A stretch of 64,000 nucleotides of DNA, from assembly GCF_001905385.1 (NCBI RefSeq), contig NZ_LIPF01000013.1, forward strand, positions 1-64,000, written 5' to 3'. The DNA is from Streptomyces sp. CB02414 (GTDB lineage: Bacteria > Actinomycetota > Actinomycetes > Streptomycetales > Streptomycetaceae). A model generated the notes under the pieces. The model was not told the DNA's origin, ran no database searches, and saw only the letters and a program-made list of their open reading frames with translations. Of this stretch, positions 16,878-25,828 are shown in pieces. Every line of letters starts with the position of its first letter. Within the stretch, counting starts at the first letter, position 1. The translations under genes and the position numbers were made by a program.

Positions 16878-17597
16878 CTACCGCAACGCGGGGTGGTCCG
16901 CCACCACCGTGCACGACCCCGGCGCGATCTCCGTGTACCCGGCGTCGCGGACCACCGGCAGACCGCTCGTCGTGAGGGTCCGCCAGCGGTCCGGGCCCGG
17001 GGTGCGCACCGCCAGCGGGTAGCCCGCGTCCCGCCAGGCGGCCCGGCCGGCGTCGTCCAGCTCCCACCAGGCGAGCTGCGCGCCGTGCCCGGCCTGGGCC
17101 ATCGCCTTGCCGGCCGACATGTCCAGGTCCGGGTTCATCCACAGCACCGGCGCGGAGAGGCCGGCGTCGACCGGCGGCTCCGGGTCGTCGAGGTCGGTGC
17201 CCGAGACCTGGAGGCGGGCCAGGTCCTTGGGCCAGCCGTCCAGCGGGACCGGCGGGAAGACCCGTACCTCCGCCGTCTTCCCGGTGACCGTGATGCCGGG
17301 CAGCGCATCGGCCCGCCGCCACTCGGCGCCGCGCGCCCGCCGCACGACCTTGCGGATGCGCGCGTCCTGCCAGTCCCGCATCGCGCGGGCCCACTCGCCG
17401 TCGCCGGTGGACCGCTCGTCGCCCAGCATCACCAGCACCGCCCGGGCCGCCGTCTCCAGCGCGTCGGTACGCGGCGGCGGTGCCGCCCGCTCGATGCGGA
17501 CGACCAGCGGCAGGACGAACTGCGGCGCGAGGTCGCGGTCGCCGGGCTCGGGGCGGAAGGGGCTGTCGGGGACGGGCGTCGTCGCGTCGTTGCTCAC
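16878..17597 (-). CDS. PTH2-like peptidyl-tRNA hydrolase family protein
   Basis: About 239 residues. The C-terminal half contains GKAMAQAGHGAQLAWW (after MNPDLDMSA), which matches the conserved K-x-x-A-Q-x-x-H core of archaeal/eukaryotic-type peptidyl-tRNA hydrolase 2. The N-terminal half holds a FVLPLVVRIERA strand and an acidic linker. The enzyme may release peptides from stalled peptidyl-tRNA, but bacterial PTH2-like proteins are poorly characterised. I favour the GTG at 17597 (SNDATTP...). The ORF extends to an ATG at 17642 that overlaps the divergent ABC gene's start codon. Confidence 0.7.
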   Translation of the reverse strand: MSNDATTPVPDSPFRPEPGDRDLAPQFVLPLVVRIERAAPPPRTDALETAARAVLVMLGDERSTGDGEWARAMRDWQDARIRKVVRRARGAEWRRADALPGITVTGKTAEVRVFPPVPLDGWPKDLARLQVSGTDLDDPEPPVDAGLSAPVLWMNPDLDMSAGKAMAQAGHGAQLAWWELDDAGRAAWRDAGYPLAVRTPGPDRWRTLTTSGLPVVRDAGYTEIAPGSCTVVADHPALR

Positions 17598-17640
17598 GAA
17601 CACAGTCTGCCAAGCCGTGCGGGCGCGAGAGGATGACCCC

Positions 17641-18519
17641 ATGCGAAGCGAGCTACGGCTGCACGCGGTGGGCCGCCGCTACGGCCTGCGCGGGCCCTGG
17701 GTGCTGCGCGGCGTCGACCTGTGCCTGCCGCCCGGCACCCTGGTCCGGATCGAGGGCGCCAACGGCACCGGCAAGTCGACCCTGCTGCGCCTGCTCGCCG
17801 GCATCGACGCCCCCTCCGAGGGCCGGATCACCGGCCGGCCGCGCACGGCCTACGTCCCCGAGCGCTTCCCGCCCGCCCTGCCCTTCACCGCCGCCGCCTA
17901 CCTCACCCACCTCGGCACCGTCCACGGGCTGTCCCGCCGGGCGGCGGCCTCGGCGGCCGGGCGGTGGCTGGAGCGCCTGGGCGCCGCCGGACACGCCGGC
18001 ACGCCGCTGGAGCGGCTGTCCAAGGGCGGCAGCCAGAAGGTGGCCGTGGCACAGGCCCTGCTCGCCGAACCGGACCTGCTGATCCTCGACGAGGCCTGGA
18101 CCGGGCTGGACGCCGACGCCCGGGAGGAGCTGGAGCGGGCGGTCGCGGAGCGTACGGCGGCGGGGGGCGCCGTCGTCTTCGTCGACCACGACCCGCGCCG
18201 CCTGGCCGGCGCGCCCGACGCCACGTACACCGTCCGCGACGGCGCCCTGCACCGCCGTACCGCGCCAGCCCCGGTCGCGGACGGGCCGCACGTCGTCGTC
18301 CGGGCGCACGGTCCGCGGGACGGCACCCCGCCCGCCGAGGCGCTGCGGACCGCCGCCCGCGCCGTGGAGGAGCGCCCCGGCCGGTACACCCTCTCCGTCC
18401 CCGCCTCCCGCTCCGACGTCCTGCTGCGTGCGCTCCTGACCGCCGAGCCGCCCTGGCACGTGGCGAGCGTGCACGCCGAGGAGGACGCCCGTGAACCGGC
18501 TCAGGAGGGCCTGCGTTGA
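17641..18519 (+). CDS. ABC transporter ATP-binding protein
   Basis: A 292-residue ATPase. Walker A GANGTGKST near residue 40, signature SKGGSQKV near 125, Walker B LLILDEAWTGLD and the switch His in VFVDHD are all intact. The extra C-terminal 80 residues after the ATPase core contain no recognised domain. The downstream membrane protein starts within the stop codon of this gene, so the two form one exporter of unknown cargo. Transcription diverges from the PTH2-like gene. Confidence 0.85.
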   Translation: MRSELRLHAVGRRYGLRGPWVLRGVDLCLPPGTLVRIEGANGTGKSTLLRLLAGIDAPSEGRITGRPRTAYVPERFPPALPFTAAAYLTHLGTVHGLSRRAAASAAGRWLERLGAAGHAGTPLERLSKGGSQKVAVAQALLAEPDLLILDEAWTGLDADAREELERAVAERTAAGGAVVFVDHDPRRLAGAPDATYTVRDGALHRRTAPAPVADGPHVVVRAHGPRDGTPPAEALRTAARAVEERPGRYTLSVPASRSDVLLRALLTAEPPWHVASVHAEEDAREPAQEGLR

Positions 18520-19187
18520 CCGCCCTGTTCCGCTACCAGAGCGCCCTGCTGCTGCGCTCCCGGCGCTGGCTCCCGCCGCTCGTCCTGTACGCCGCCGTGC
18601 TGGCCGTCGGTGTGCAGGGCGGTCAGCCGGTGCTCGACTCGCTGGGCTGGGCGGCGGCCACGCTGCTGCCGGTCGCGGCCTGGCTGGTGCGCATCTGCGT
18701 CACCGGCGAGCCGCCCGCCGCCCGCGGCTGCGTCTCGGCGGCGCGGGGGCCCGCTCGGGCTCACCTGGCCTGCGTACTGGTCGCCCTGGCCGCCGCGGTC
18801 GTGCTGGGCGCGGCGGCGACCGCCGTGGTGACGGTGATCAGCGACCCGGCCGCCTCGGACCGCGCCACCCGCGTCTCCCCGCTCGCGGCCGGCGGCTCGG
18901 GACTGCTCGCCGTGCTCGTGTGCGCGCTGCTCGGCACGGCGGTCGGTGCGCTCACCTCCTGGCCGCTGCTCCGCTCGCCCGGCCGCGCGCTCCCCGCGCT
19001 GCTGCTCGCGGCCCTGTTCGCCCTGGTGACGACCGGTTCCCCGGCGCGCGCGGCGGTCAGCGGGCTGGTCACCGGCTCGCGGTCGGGCACCGTACCGCTG
19101 CCCCTGCTCCCGCTGGGCGCGGCCGTCCTGATCGCCGGGGCCGCGACCGCGGCGGCCTGCCGGCTCAGCTCGCGCAGGTCAGCCTGA
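18516..19187 (+). CDS. ABC transporter permease
   Basis: A 223-residue membrane protein with about six hydrophobic segments and no other domain. It uses a TTG start that overlaps the TGA of the ATPase gene, with a strong AGGAGG 7 bp upstream. The pairing makes it the membrane component of a small two-gene ABC exporter. Substrate unknown. Its 3' end overlaps the convergent zinc-ribbon gene by 9 bp. Confidence 0.78.
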   Translation: MTALFRYQSALLLRSRRWLPPLVLYAAVLAVGVQGGQPVLDSLGWAAATLLPVAAWLVRICVTGEPPAARGCVSAARGPARAHLACVLVALAAAVVLGAAATAVVTVISDPAASDRATRVSPLAAGGSGLLAVLVCALLGTAVGALTSWPLLRSPGRALPALLLAALFALVTTGSPARAAVSGLVTGSRSGTVPLPLLPLGAAVLIAGAATAAACRLSSRRSA

Positions 19188-19376
19188 GCAGGCCGTCCGC
19201 TGGGCCTCCTGCCACTCGCAGCGCGGGCACATGGTGATCCCCTTGTACGACTCGGCGTACTCGGTCGGCTCCCGGCACAGTACGCACTCGGCGTAGGGCG
19301 GGCCGTCGGCCTTGGGCGGCCGGGTCGCGTCGATCAGGCAGTAGTCGTCGATGCGTTGGTCGTCGTCGCTGCTCAT
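19179..19376 (-). CDS. Small zinc-ribbon protein
   Basis: A 65-residue acidic protein with two CxxC knuckles (CVLC near 31-34 and CPRC near 50-53), which suggests one structural zinc. No DNA-binding or catalytic motif beyond that. It starts 18 bp downstream of the polysaccharide deacetylase stop on the same strand, so it may be co-transcribed with it, and it ends inside the convergent permease gene. Function unknown. Confidence 0.65.
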   Translation of the reverse strand: MSSDDDQRIDDYCLIDATRPPKADGPPYAECVLCREPTEYAESYKGITMCPRCEWQEAQRTACSG

Positions 19377-19394
19377 GCCTCCAGCGTAGGCCCG

Positions 19395-20261
19395 TCAGCG
19401 GCGGCCGTTCGCGGCGCCGATCAGCTCCGAGACCTTCACGAACCGGTAGCCCTGCCTCCGCAGCTCGGGGACGATCTTGCGCACCGCCTCCTCGGTGACC
19501 GGGGCGGCGCTGCGGGTGCAGTGCATGACGACGACCGACCCCGGCCGCGCCCCGTCCAGCACCTGCCGGGCCACCGCGTCGGCGTCGGTCGCGAACGCGT
19601 CCCCGCTCACCACGTCCCACTGCACGGCGGTGACGCCGGTGGCCGACAGCGCCTTGAGCGCCGCGTCGTCGTAACAGCCGCCGGGGAAACGGAAGTACGG
19701 CATGGCGTCCGGCACCCCGGCCTTCTCGAACGCCGCGTACGCCCGTTCCACGTCGGAGCGCATCCGGTCCTCGGACACGGTCGGCAGGCCGTAGCAGTCG
19801 TCGGTGTAGGCGTAGTGGCTGTAGGAGTGGTTGGCGATCTCGAACCGCGGGTCCCGGCCGATGGACCGGGCGGCGTCGGGGTACTCCTCGGCCCACCGCC
19901 CGGTCATGAACACCGTGGCCGGTACGTCCAGCTCCCGCAGCGTCGCGATCAGCCGCGGATTGTCGAACCGTTCCCCGGCCGCGGCGCGCGGTCCCTGGTC
20001 GGCCGTCATGTCGGCGTCGAAGGTGAGGGCGATCGTCCTGCCCCCGGCACGCGGCCCGTGTTCGAAGACGGGGGTGAGCCCCGCCGGACCGGGTGCGAGG
20101 GTGGGCGCCCGGTCCGGGGCGGGCTCGGAAGCGGAGGCGGAGGGCGCGGACGGTGCCGGACGGGGCGTCTGTCCCGGCTCGGTGGTGCCGCAGGCGGCGA
20201 GGGCGACGGAGGAGGCGGCCAGGGCGCAGAAGGCGGCGGCGCGGCGTACGAGAGTGGTCAC
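19395..20261 (-). CDS. Polysaccharide deacetylase (NodB domain) lipoprotein
   Basis: A 288-residue cell-surface lipoprotein with lipobox ALAAC at about residue 24, a Pro/Ser/Ala linker to about 60 and a NodB homology domain (about 70-275). Family motifs are present: TFDADM (catalytic Asp and metal Asp), HSYSH (zinc histidines), RFPGGCYD and a late VVMHC. It likely removes acetyl groups from cell-wall or capsular glycan. The GTG at 20261 gives the lipoprotein signal; an upstream ATG is closed by a stop. Confidence 0.85.
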   Translation of the reverse strand: MTTLVRRAAAFCALAASSVALAACGTTEPGQTPRPAPSAPSASASEPAPDRAPTLAPGPAGLTPVFEHGPRAGGRTIALTFDADMTADQGPRAAAGERFDNPRLIATLRELDVPATVFMTGRWAEEYPDAARSIGRDPRFEIANHSYSHYAYTDDCYGLPTVSEDRMRSDVERAYAAFEKAGVPDAMPYFRFPGGCYDDAALKALSATGVTAVQWDVVSGDAFATDADAVARQVLDGARPGSVVVMHCTRSAAPVTEEAVRKIVPELRRQGYRFVKVSELIGAANGRR

Positions 20262-20357
20262 CGCATGAACGTACGAGCGTGATGTTCGGTTTGTATGACT
20301 ATGTGTGGTGACGTGCCCGGGAGGTCACCCTCCCGGATCAGACGCCGCCCGCCCGCC

Positions 20358-21881
20358 TCAGATGTCCCGCCGCTCCAGCGGTTTCGTCGCCGGACCCTGG
20401 ATCACCTTGCCGTCCGTGTCGAAGCGGGAACCGTGGCAGGGGCACTCCCAGGCCTTCTCGGCCGCGTTGAAGGCGACCAGGCAGCCGAGGTGGGTGCAGC
20501 GCGAGGACACGGCGTGCAGCGCGCCCGCCTCGTCCCGGTAGACCGCCAGCCGGTCGCCGCCCGCCCGGACCAGGGCACCCTCGCCGGGCGGCAGGGCGTC
20601 CACGGGCGGGGCGGGCCGCAGGCGGTCGCCGACGAAGTGCCGGGCCACCTCGGCCTGCGTCTTGAGCAGCGCCGGGGCCTCGCGCACCGCCGTGCGCAGC
20701 CGCCGCGGGTCGTACAGGGCGCTCCACGCGCACTCCTCGCCGGTGATCTGCGCGGTGAGCAGCCGGCCCGCCACCATGCCGCCGCTCAGCCCCCACCCGC
20801 CGAAGCCGGTGGCGACGTACGTGTGCTTCGCGCCCGGATGCAGCGGCCCCACCATCGGCACGGTGTCCGTCGGGTCGATGTCCTGGGTGGCCCACGCGTA
20901 GGTGAGGTCGACGCCCGGGAAGTGCTCGCGGGCCCAGGCGGACAGGAGGTCGAAGCGTTCCCGGGTGTCGCCCGTGCCGGGGGTGAAGTGCTCGCCGGTG
21001 ACGATGAGCAGCCGGCGGCCCGCCTCGTCCAGCGGCGCCGTGCGGACCGAGCGGGTGTTCTCGTCCGGCGTGATGTACATGCCGTCCACGTCGCGGTCCG
21101 CCTCGATGCTCCCGGCGACGACCAGCTCGCGGCGCGGGGAGAGGCGGGCGAAGAGCAGGGCCCGGTCGAAGATCGGGTAGTGCGTGGCGACCACGACGTC
21201 CCGGGCGGTCACCGTCGCCCCCGACTGGGTCGACACACGGCACGGACCGCCCTCGTCCAGGCCGTGCACGGTGGTGCCCTCGAAGATCCGCCCGCCGTGC
21301 GCCTCCAGGTCCTCGGCGAGGGCCAGCAGGTACTTGCGCGGGTGGAACTGCACCTGCCCGGTGACCTTGACCGCGCCCGCGACCGGGAACGGCAGCCCCG
21401 TCTCCGTCACGAACGACGCCGGCAGCCCCGCCTCCTTCGCGGCGGCCGCCTCGGCCCGCACCTCGTCCACTCGCTCGGCGTCGCCGACGTACGTGAACGC
21501 GTCCCGCGCCTCCCAGTCGCAGTCGATGCCCAGCTCGGCCACGACCCGGGCGGCGTGCTCGATCGCCTCCGACTGGGAGCGGGCGTACAGCCGGGCGCCC
21601 TCGGGGCCACGGGTGCGGCGCAGCTTGTCGTAGATCAGCGTGTGCAGGGCGGTCAGCTTGGCGCTGGTGTACCCGGTGACGCCGGCGGCGACCCGCCCGG
21701 CCTCCAGCACCGCCACACTGCGCCCCGCCCGCGCCAGCTCCCAGGCCGTACTGAGCCCGGCGACGCCCGCGCCGATCACGGCGACATCCACGTCGAGATC
21801 CTCCGCGAGGGCGGGGCGCGGTGCGCCGCCCGGTGCCGTCCGAAGCCAGTAGGAGTCGTTGACCTGCGCGTTCTCCGTCAT
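20358..21881 (-). CDS. FAD-dependent oxidoreductase with C-terminal Rieske domain
   Basis: A 507-residue fusion. Residues 1-375 form a DAO-type flavoprotein (VAVIGAGVAGLSTAWELARAG for FAD, GFGGWGLSGG near the C-terminal FAD site). Residues about 410-505 form a Rieske [2Fe-2S] domain with CTHLGC and CPCHGS. Electrons probably pass between FAD and the cluster. The substrate is unknown; the family resembles glycine/amine oxidases. ATG 21881 (MTENAQ) is preferred over 21899. No transporter or pathway partner is adjacent. Confidence 0.85.
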   Translation of the reverse strand: MTENAQVNDSYWLRTAPGGAPRPALAEDLDVDVAVIGAGVAGLSTAWELARAGRSVAVLEAGRVAAGVTGYTSAKLTALHTLIYDKLRRTRGPEGARLYARSQSEAIEHAARVVAELGIDCDWEARDAFTYVGDAERVDEVRAEAAAAKEAGLPASFVTETGLPFPVAGAVKVTGQVQFHPRKYLLALAEDLEAHGGRIFEGTTVHGLDEGGPCRVSTQSGATVTARDVVVATHYPIFDRALLFARLSPRRELVVAGSIEADRDVDGMYITPDENTRSVRTAPLDEAGRRLLIVTGEHFTPGTGDTRERFDLLSAWAREHFPGVDLTYAWATQDIDPTDTVPMVGPLHPGAKHTYVATGFGGWGLSGGMVAGRLLTAQITGEECAWSALYDPRRLRTAVREAPALLKTQAEVARHFVGDRLRPAPPVDALPPGEGALVRAGGDRLAVYRDEAGALHAVSSRCTHLGCLVAFNAAEKAWECPCHGSRFDTDGKVIQGPATKPLERRDI

Positions 21882-21938
21882 GCGGGGCCGAGTACCCACA
21901 GGCCGGGGCTTCAGTGACCGGGCGGCGCGACGGCGGGG

Positions 21939-23333
21939 CTACCTGCGCCAGGGACCCGTCACGGCGAACGTGGTCCCGGGCGTGTAGCAGTTGACGTACA
22001 TCGTGTCCCCGTCGGGCGAGAAGGTCACCCCCGCGAACTCACCCCACTCGGGCTCCTCCTCCGACCCGATGTTCTGGGCGCCGCGGGCCATGGCGTAGAC
22101 GTCACCGCGCCGGGTCACGCCGTAGACGTGCTGGGCGCCGTTGCCGTCCTCGCAGACCATGAGGCCGCCGCTGGGGGCCAGGCAGATGTTGTCCGGGGAC
22201 TCGCCGGGCAGCTGCACGTCGGTGTCCGGGCCGAAGACGATCACCAGGGTGAGCCGGCGCCGCTCGGGGTCGTAGCGCCAGATCTGCCCGTAGTGGTCGG
22301 CGGCCGAGCCCTCCGCGCTGCGGGCGAAGGACGACACGAAGTAGACGCTGCGCCCGCCCCAGTAGCACCCCTCCAGCTTCTGCGCGTGGGTGATGCCGCC
22401 CCGGCCGAAGTCCTGGTGCCGGATCGGGGTCCCGGCGGCCAGTGGGTCGGGTACGTCGACCCACTCGACGCCGTCGAAGCAGGCGCCGGTCTCCTGGATC
22501 GAGGACAGGTCGGGCACGCCGGGCACGCGCATCGCCTGGAGCCGGCCGCCCGCCCGCAGCGAGCCCGTCCCGCCCAGCGGCTTCTCGGGCAGGAACCGGT
22601 AGAAGAGGCCGAACGGCCGCTCGAAGGCGTCCTCCGTCTCGTAGACGACGCCCCGGCGCGGGTCCACGGCGACCGCCTCGTGCTGGAACCGGCCCATCGC
22701 GGTCAGCGGCACCGCGCCGGTGCGGTGCGGGTCCGCCGGGTCGACCTCGAAGATGAAGCCGTGGTCCTTGGTGTAGCCGTTGGTGCCGGCCCTGTCCTCG
22801 GTCTCCTCGCAGGTCAGCCAGGTGTGCCACGGGGTGGGGCCGCCCGCGCAGTTGACGGCCGTGCCGGCGATCGCGACCCGTTCGTCACGGACGTGGTTGC
22901 GGTGGTCCAGGGTGAGGGCGGTGCAGCCGCCCTTGCCCTCCGGGTCGTACGTCAGGTCCTGCACCGTGGGCACGGGAACCCGGCCGTCGGCGCGGTTCTC
23001 GTGGTTGCGGACGAGGTGGACGCCGCCGTGGCGGCCCCGGGAACGCGCGGCGAAGGCCGCCATGCCGTCGTGGTTGGACGGGACCGGGCCCTCGCCGGAG
23101 CGCAGCTCGTCGCCCTCGCGGGACAGGACCCGGTAGCGGAATCCTCTGGGCAGGTCGAGCAGGCCGTCGGGGTCGGGGATCAGAGGACCGTAGCCGGTGT
23201 GGCCCGGGGAGTGGGCGGCGGCGGTGCCGGCGAAGAGTTCGGAGAGGGCGCCGGTGAAGGCGATGCCTGCGCCGAGGGCCCCGCTGCGGGCGAGCACCTG
23301 GCGTCGAGTCGCCGGACGGCTGGAAATGGACAT
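21939..23333 (-). CDS. PhoX-like phosphatase (DUF839), Tat-exported
   Basis: A 464-residue exported protein of the PhoX/DUF839 family, calcium- and iron-dependent alkaline phosphatases. The N-terminus TRRQVLARSGALGAG is a Tat signal (twin Arg, hydrophobic stretch, AAAH cleavage region). The beta-propeller domain contains the conserved TCEET and GRFQHEAV metal-site segments. ATG 23333 is chosen because CAGGAAGG lies just upstream. I looked for a PHO box upstream and found no convincing pair of direct repeats, so phosphate control is unsupported here. Confidence 0.82.
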   Translation of the reverse strand: MSISSRPATRRQVLARSGALGAGIAFTGALSELFAGTAAAHSPGHTGYGPLIPDPDGLLDLPRGFRYRVLSREGDELRSGEGPVPSNHDGMAAFAARSRGRHGGVHLVRNHENRADGRVPVPTVQDLTYDPEGKGGCTALTLDHRNHVRDERVAIAGTAVNCAGGPTPWHTWLTCEETEDRAGTNGYTKDHGFIFEVDPADPHRTGAVPLTAMGRFQHEAVAVDPRRGVVYETEDAFERPFGLFYRFLPEKPLGGTGSLRAGGRLQAMRVPGVPDLSSIQETGACFDGVEWVDVPDPLAAGTPIRHQDFGRGGITHAQKLEGCYWGGRSVYFVSSFARSAEGSAADHYGQIWRYDPERRRLTLVIVFGPDTDVQLPGESPDNICLAPSGGLMVCEDGNGAQHVYGVTRRGDVYAMARGAQNIGSEEEPEWGEFAGVTFSPDGDTMYVNCYTPGTTFAVTGPWRR

Positions 23334-23421
23334 GGGGTGACCTTCCTGCTGGCGGACAGGACTGTGACCCGCTGTGTCTATCACCTGGCACGTTTCCCGG
23401 GAACCACGCGCGCTACACGCG

Positions 23422-24222
23422 TCACGTGCCGGCCGGCTGCTCCGGGGTGTGGCCGGGCGGCACCCGCTGCGGGTTCTCCAGGAACCGCAGCAGCTCCACC
23501 GGGAACGGCAGCACCAGCGTCGAGTTCTTCTCCGCGGCCACCGCCACCACCGTCTGCAGCAGCCGCAGTTGCAGCGCGGACGGGGTCTCCGACATCTCCC
23601 GCGCCGCCTCGGCGAGCACCTTGGAGGCCTGGCGCTCGGCGTCGGCGTTGATGACCCGGGCCCGCCGCTCGCGGTCGGCCTCGGCCTGCCGGGCCATCGA
23701 GCGCTTCATGGTCTCGGGCAGCGACACGTCCTTGATCTCGACGCGGTCGATCTGCACGCCCCAGCCGACGGCCGGGCTGTCGATCATCAGCTCCAGGCCC
23801 TGGTTCAGCTTCTCCCGGTTGGACAGCAGGTCGTCCAGGTCGCTCTTGCCGATGATGGACCGCAGCGACGTCTGCGCCATCTGGGAGACCGCGAACTTGT
23901 AGTCCTCGACGCGGATGAGCGCGTAGGCGGCGTCGACCACCTTGAAGTAGACGACCGCGTCCACGCGGACGGTCACGTTGTCCCGGGTGATGCCTTCCTG
24001 GGCGGGCACCGGCAGCGTCACGATCTGCATGTTGACCTTGTGCAGCCGGTCCACCACCGGGACGATCAGGGTGAAGCCGGGCTGCCGCACCTCACCGGCG
24101 AGCCGGCCGAGCCGGAGGACGACCCCGCGCTCGTACTGCTTGACGATCCGCGCCGCCGACGCGATGTACAGTACCCCGGCGCCCCCGGTGGCGGCAGCCG
24201 CGGTCAGCAGTTCCTGGAGCAT
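23422..24222 (-). CDS. Slipin/stomatin family SPFH (band 7) protein
   Basis: A 266-residue membrane-anchored protein. An N-terminal hydrophobic segment (1-24) is followed by the SPFH domain (VKQYERGVVLRLGRL to about residue 200) with GITRDNVTVRVDAVVYFKV, typical of slipins. A helical stretch then holds ARQAEADRERRARVINADAE, which drives oligomerisation. Such proteins organise membrane microdomains. It follows the SulP gene on the same strand after 116 bp. No NfeD partner is adjacent. Confidence 0.85.
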   Translation of the reverse strand: MLQELLTAAAATGGAGVLYIASAARIVKQYERGVVLRLGRLAGEVRQPGFTLIVPVVDRLHKVNMQIVTLPVPAQEGITRDNVTVRVDAVVYFKVVDAAYALIRVEDYKFAVSQMAQTSLRSIIGKSDLDDLLSNREKLNQGLELMIDSPAVGWGVQIDRVEIKDVSLPETMKRSMARQAEADRERRARVINADAERQASKVLAEAAREMSETPSALQLRLLQTVVAVAAEKNSTLVLPFPVELLRFLENPQRVPPGHTPEQPAGT

Positions 24223-24338
24223 GGCGGCCTCCCCGCTCAGAGGATCGTTTCGCCTATGTCTGTCACGATATGCCGGAGACCCGATCCGAGGCCATGCCCC
24301 GGACCGGGCCTCCCGCATGCCGACGGCTGTCGACGGGA

Positions 24339-25820
24339 CTACACGGCCGCCGTCGCCGGCTTGGTGACCTTCACCGGGTCCGTACCCGTGGAGCTGTGCC
24401 GCTCGGCCCAGTTCTCCAGCGCGGTGCGGCAGGCGTGGTCCAGGTGGTGCAGCCCGGACAGGTCCAGCTCGACCGGCCGGTCCTGCGGCAGCGCCTCCAG
24501 GCTCTCCAGGATCTTCGGCAGCCTGAGGAAGGTCGCGTTGCCCGTCAGGTGCGCCTGCACCGGACCGGCGCCCTTGTCGACGACCTCCAGCTTGAGGTGC
24601 GAGGCCTCCCAGGCGGTCTTGACCACGGACAGGGCCAGACCGATCAGCACGCCCTCGAACATGTTCACCGCGACGATGGACACCGCCGTGACCACGAGGA
24701 TCAGCGCCTCGCCCCGGTGAGCACGCCACAGCGGCACGATGCCGCGGAACGGGATCAGCTTCCAGCCCGCGTGGACCAGGATGCCCGCCAGCGCGGGCAG
24801 CGGGATCAGGGCCAGCACGGACGGCAGCAGCGCCGCGAACAGCAGCAGCCACACGCCGTGCAGCACCCGGGACGCCTTGGTGCGCGCGCCCGCGCTCACG
24901 TTGGCGGAGCTGCGCACGATGACCGCGGTCATCGGCAGGGCGCCGAGGACGCCGCACACGGTGTTGCCCGCGCCCTGCGCCATCAGCTCCTTGTTGTACT
25001 CGGTGCGCGGGCCCTTGTGGAGCCGGTCCACCGCCGCGGCGCTGAACAGGCTCTCCGCCGAGGCGATCAGCGTGAAGGCGACGATCGTGCCGAGCAGGCC
25101 CACACTCGCCAGCTCGCCGAAGGCGTCGGCGCCGGGCGGCTGGATCACGTCCAGCAGGCCGCTGACCTCGACGGTCGCGACCGACAGCCCGAACACCGCC
25201 GTGACCGCCGTAGCCAGGCCGACGGCGGCCAGCGCGCCCGGCACGGTCTGCGCCCGCTTCGGCAGCCGCTTCCACAGCACCATCACCGCGACCGTGCCCG
25301 CGCCGAGGGCGAGCGAGGTCAGCGCCTCGGTGCTGCCCAGCGCGTCGGCGGCGGCCCCGGGCAGCCCGGTGAGCTTGTCGATGCCGGAGGAAGGCGCATC
25401 CAGCCCGGCCGCCGAGTACAGCTGGCCCGCGATGAGCACGAGGCCGATGCCGGCCAGCATGCCCTCGACGACCGACAGGGAGATCGCCCGGAACCAGCGC
25501 CCGAGTTTCAGGGCGCCCATCGCGAGCTGGATCAGCCCGGTGGCCAGCACGATCACGCCGAGGGCGGCCAGTCCGTACGAGTCGACCGCGCCGAAGACCA
25601 GCACGGTCAGGCCCGCGGCCGGACCGGACACCTGGAGGCTGCTGCCCGGCAGGAATCCGGTGACCAGACCGCCCACGATCCCGGTGACCAGGCCGAGTTC
25701 GGCCGGGACGCCGGAAGCGACGGCCACGCCCACGCACAGTGGGAGGGCGACCAGGAAGACGACGAGCGAGGCGGTGAAGTCCTGCCGCAGATGCGGGAAC
25801 TTGTGGGATATGGAGGACAT
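24339..25820 (-). CDS. SulP family anion transporter with STAS domain (probable bicarbonate or sulfate uptake)
   Basis: A 493-residue membrane transporter with about 10-12 hydrophobic segments and a C-terminal STAS-like domain (VELDLSGLHHLDHACRTALENW). The sequence SGPAAGLTVLVF is the conserved SulP signature loop. The carbonic anhydrase gene lies immediately upstream and its stop overlaps an in-frame GTG (25832) that could be the real, coupled start; ATG 25820 is the conservative choice. Because SulP members such as BicA carry bicarbonate and some are fused to carbonic anhydrase, bicarbonate is the likeliest substrate; sulfate remains possible. Confidence 0.82.
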   Translation of the reverse strand: MSSISHKFPHLRQDFTASLVVFLVALPLCVGVAVASGVPAELGLVTGIVGGLVTGFLPGSSLQVSGPAAGLTVLVFGAVDSYGLAALGVIVLATGLIQLAMGALKLGRWFRAISLSVVEGMLAGIGLVLIAGQLYSAAGLDAPSSGIDKLTGLPGAAADALGSTEALTSLALGAGTVAVMVLWKRLPKRAQTVPGALAAVGLATAVTAVFGLSVATVEVSGLLDVIQPPGADAFGELASVGLLGTIVAFTLIASAESLFSAAAVDRLHKGPRTEYNKELMAQGAGNTVCGVLGALPMTAVIVRSSANVSAGARTKASRVLHGVWLLLFAALLPSVLALIPLPALAGILVHAGWKLIPFRGIVPLWRAHRGEALILVVTAVSIVAVNMFEGVLIGLALSVVKTAWEASHLKLEVVDKGAGPVQAHLTGNATFLRLPKILESLEALPQDRPVELDLSGLHHLDHACRTALENWAERHSSTGTDPVKVTKPATAAV

Positions 25821-25828
25821 GGCGGCGC

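Noticed and set aside
23334..23421. PHO box upstream of the PhoX-like gene
   Set aside because: Only a single GGGTCAC-like half unit is seen; no direct-repeat pair as required for PhoP binding.
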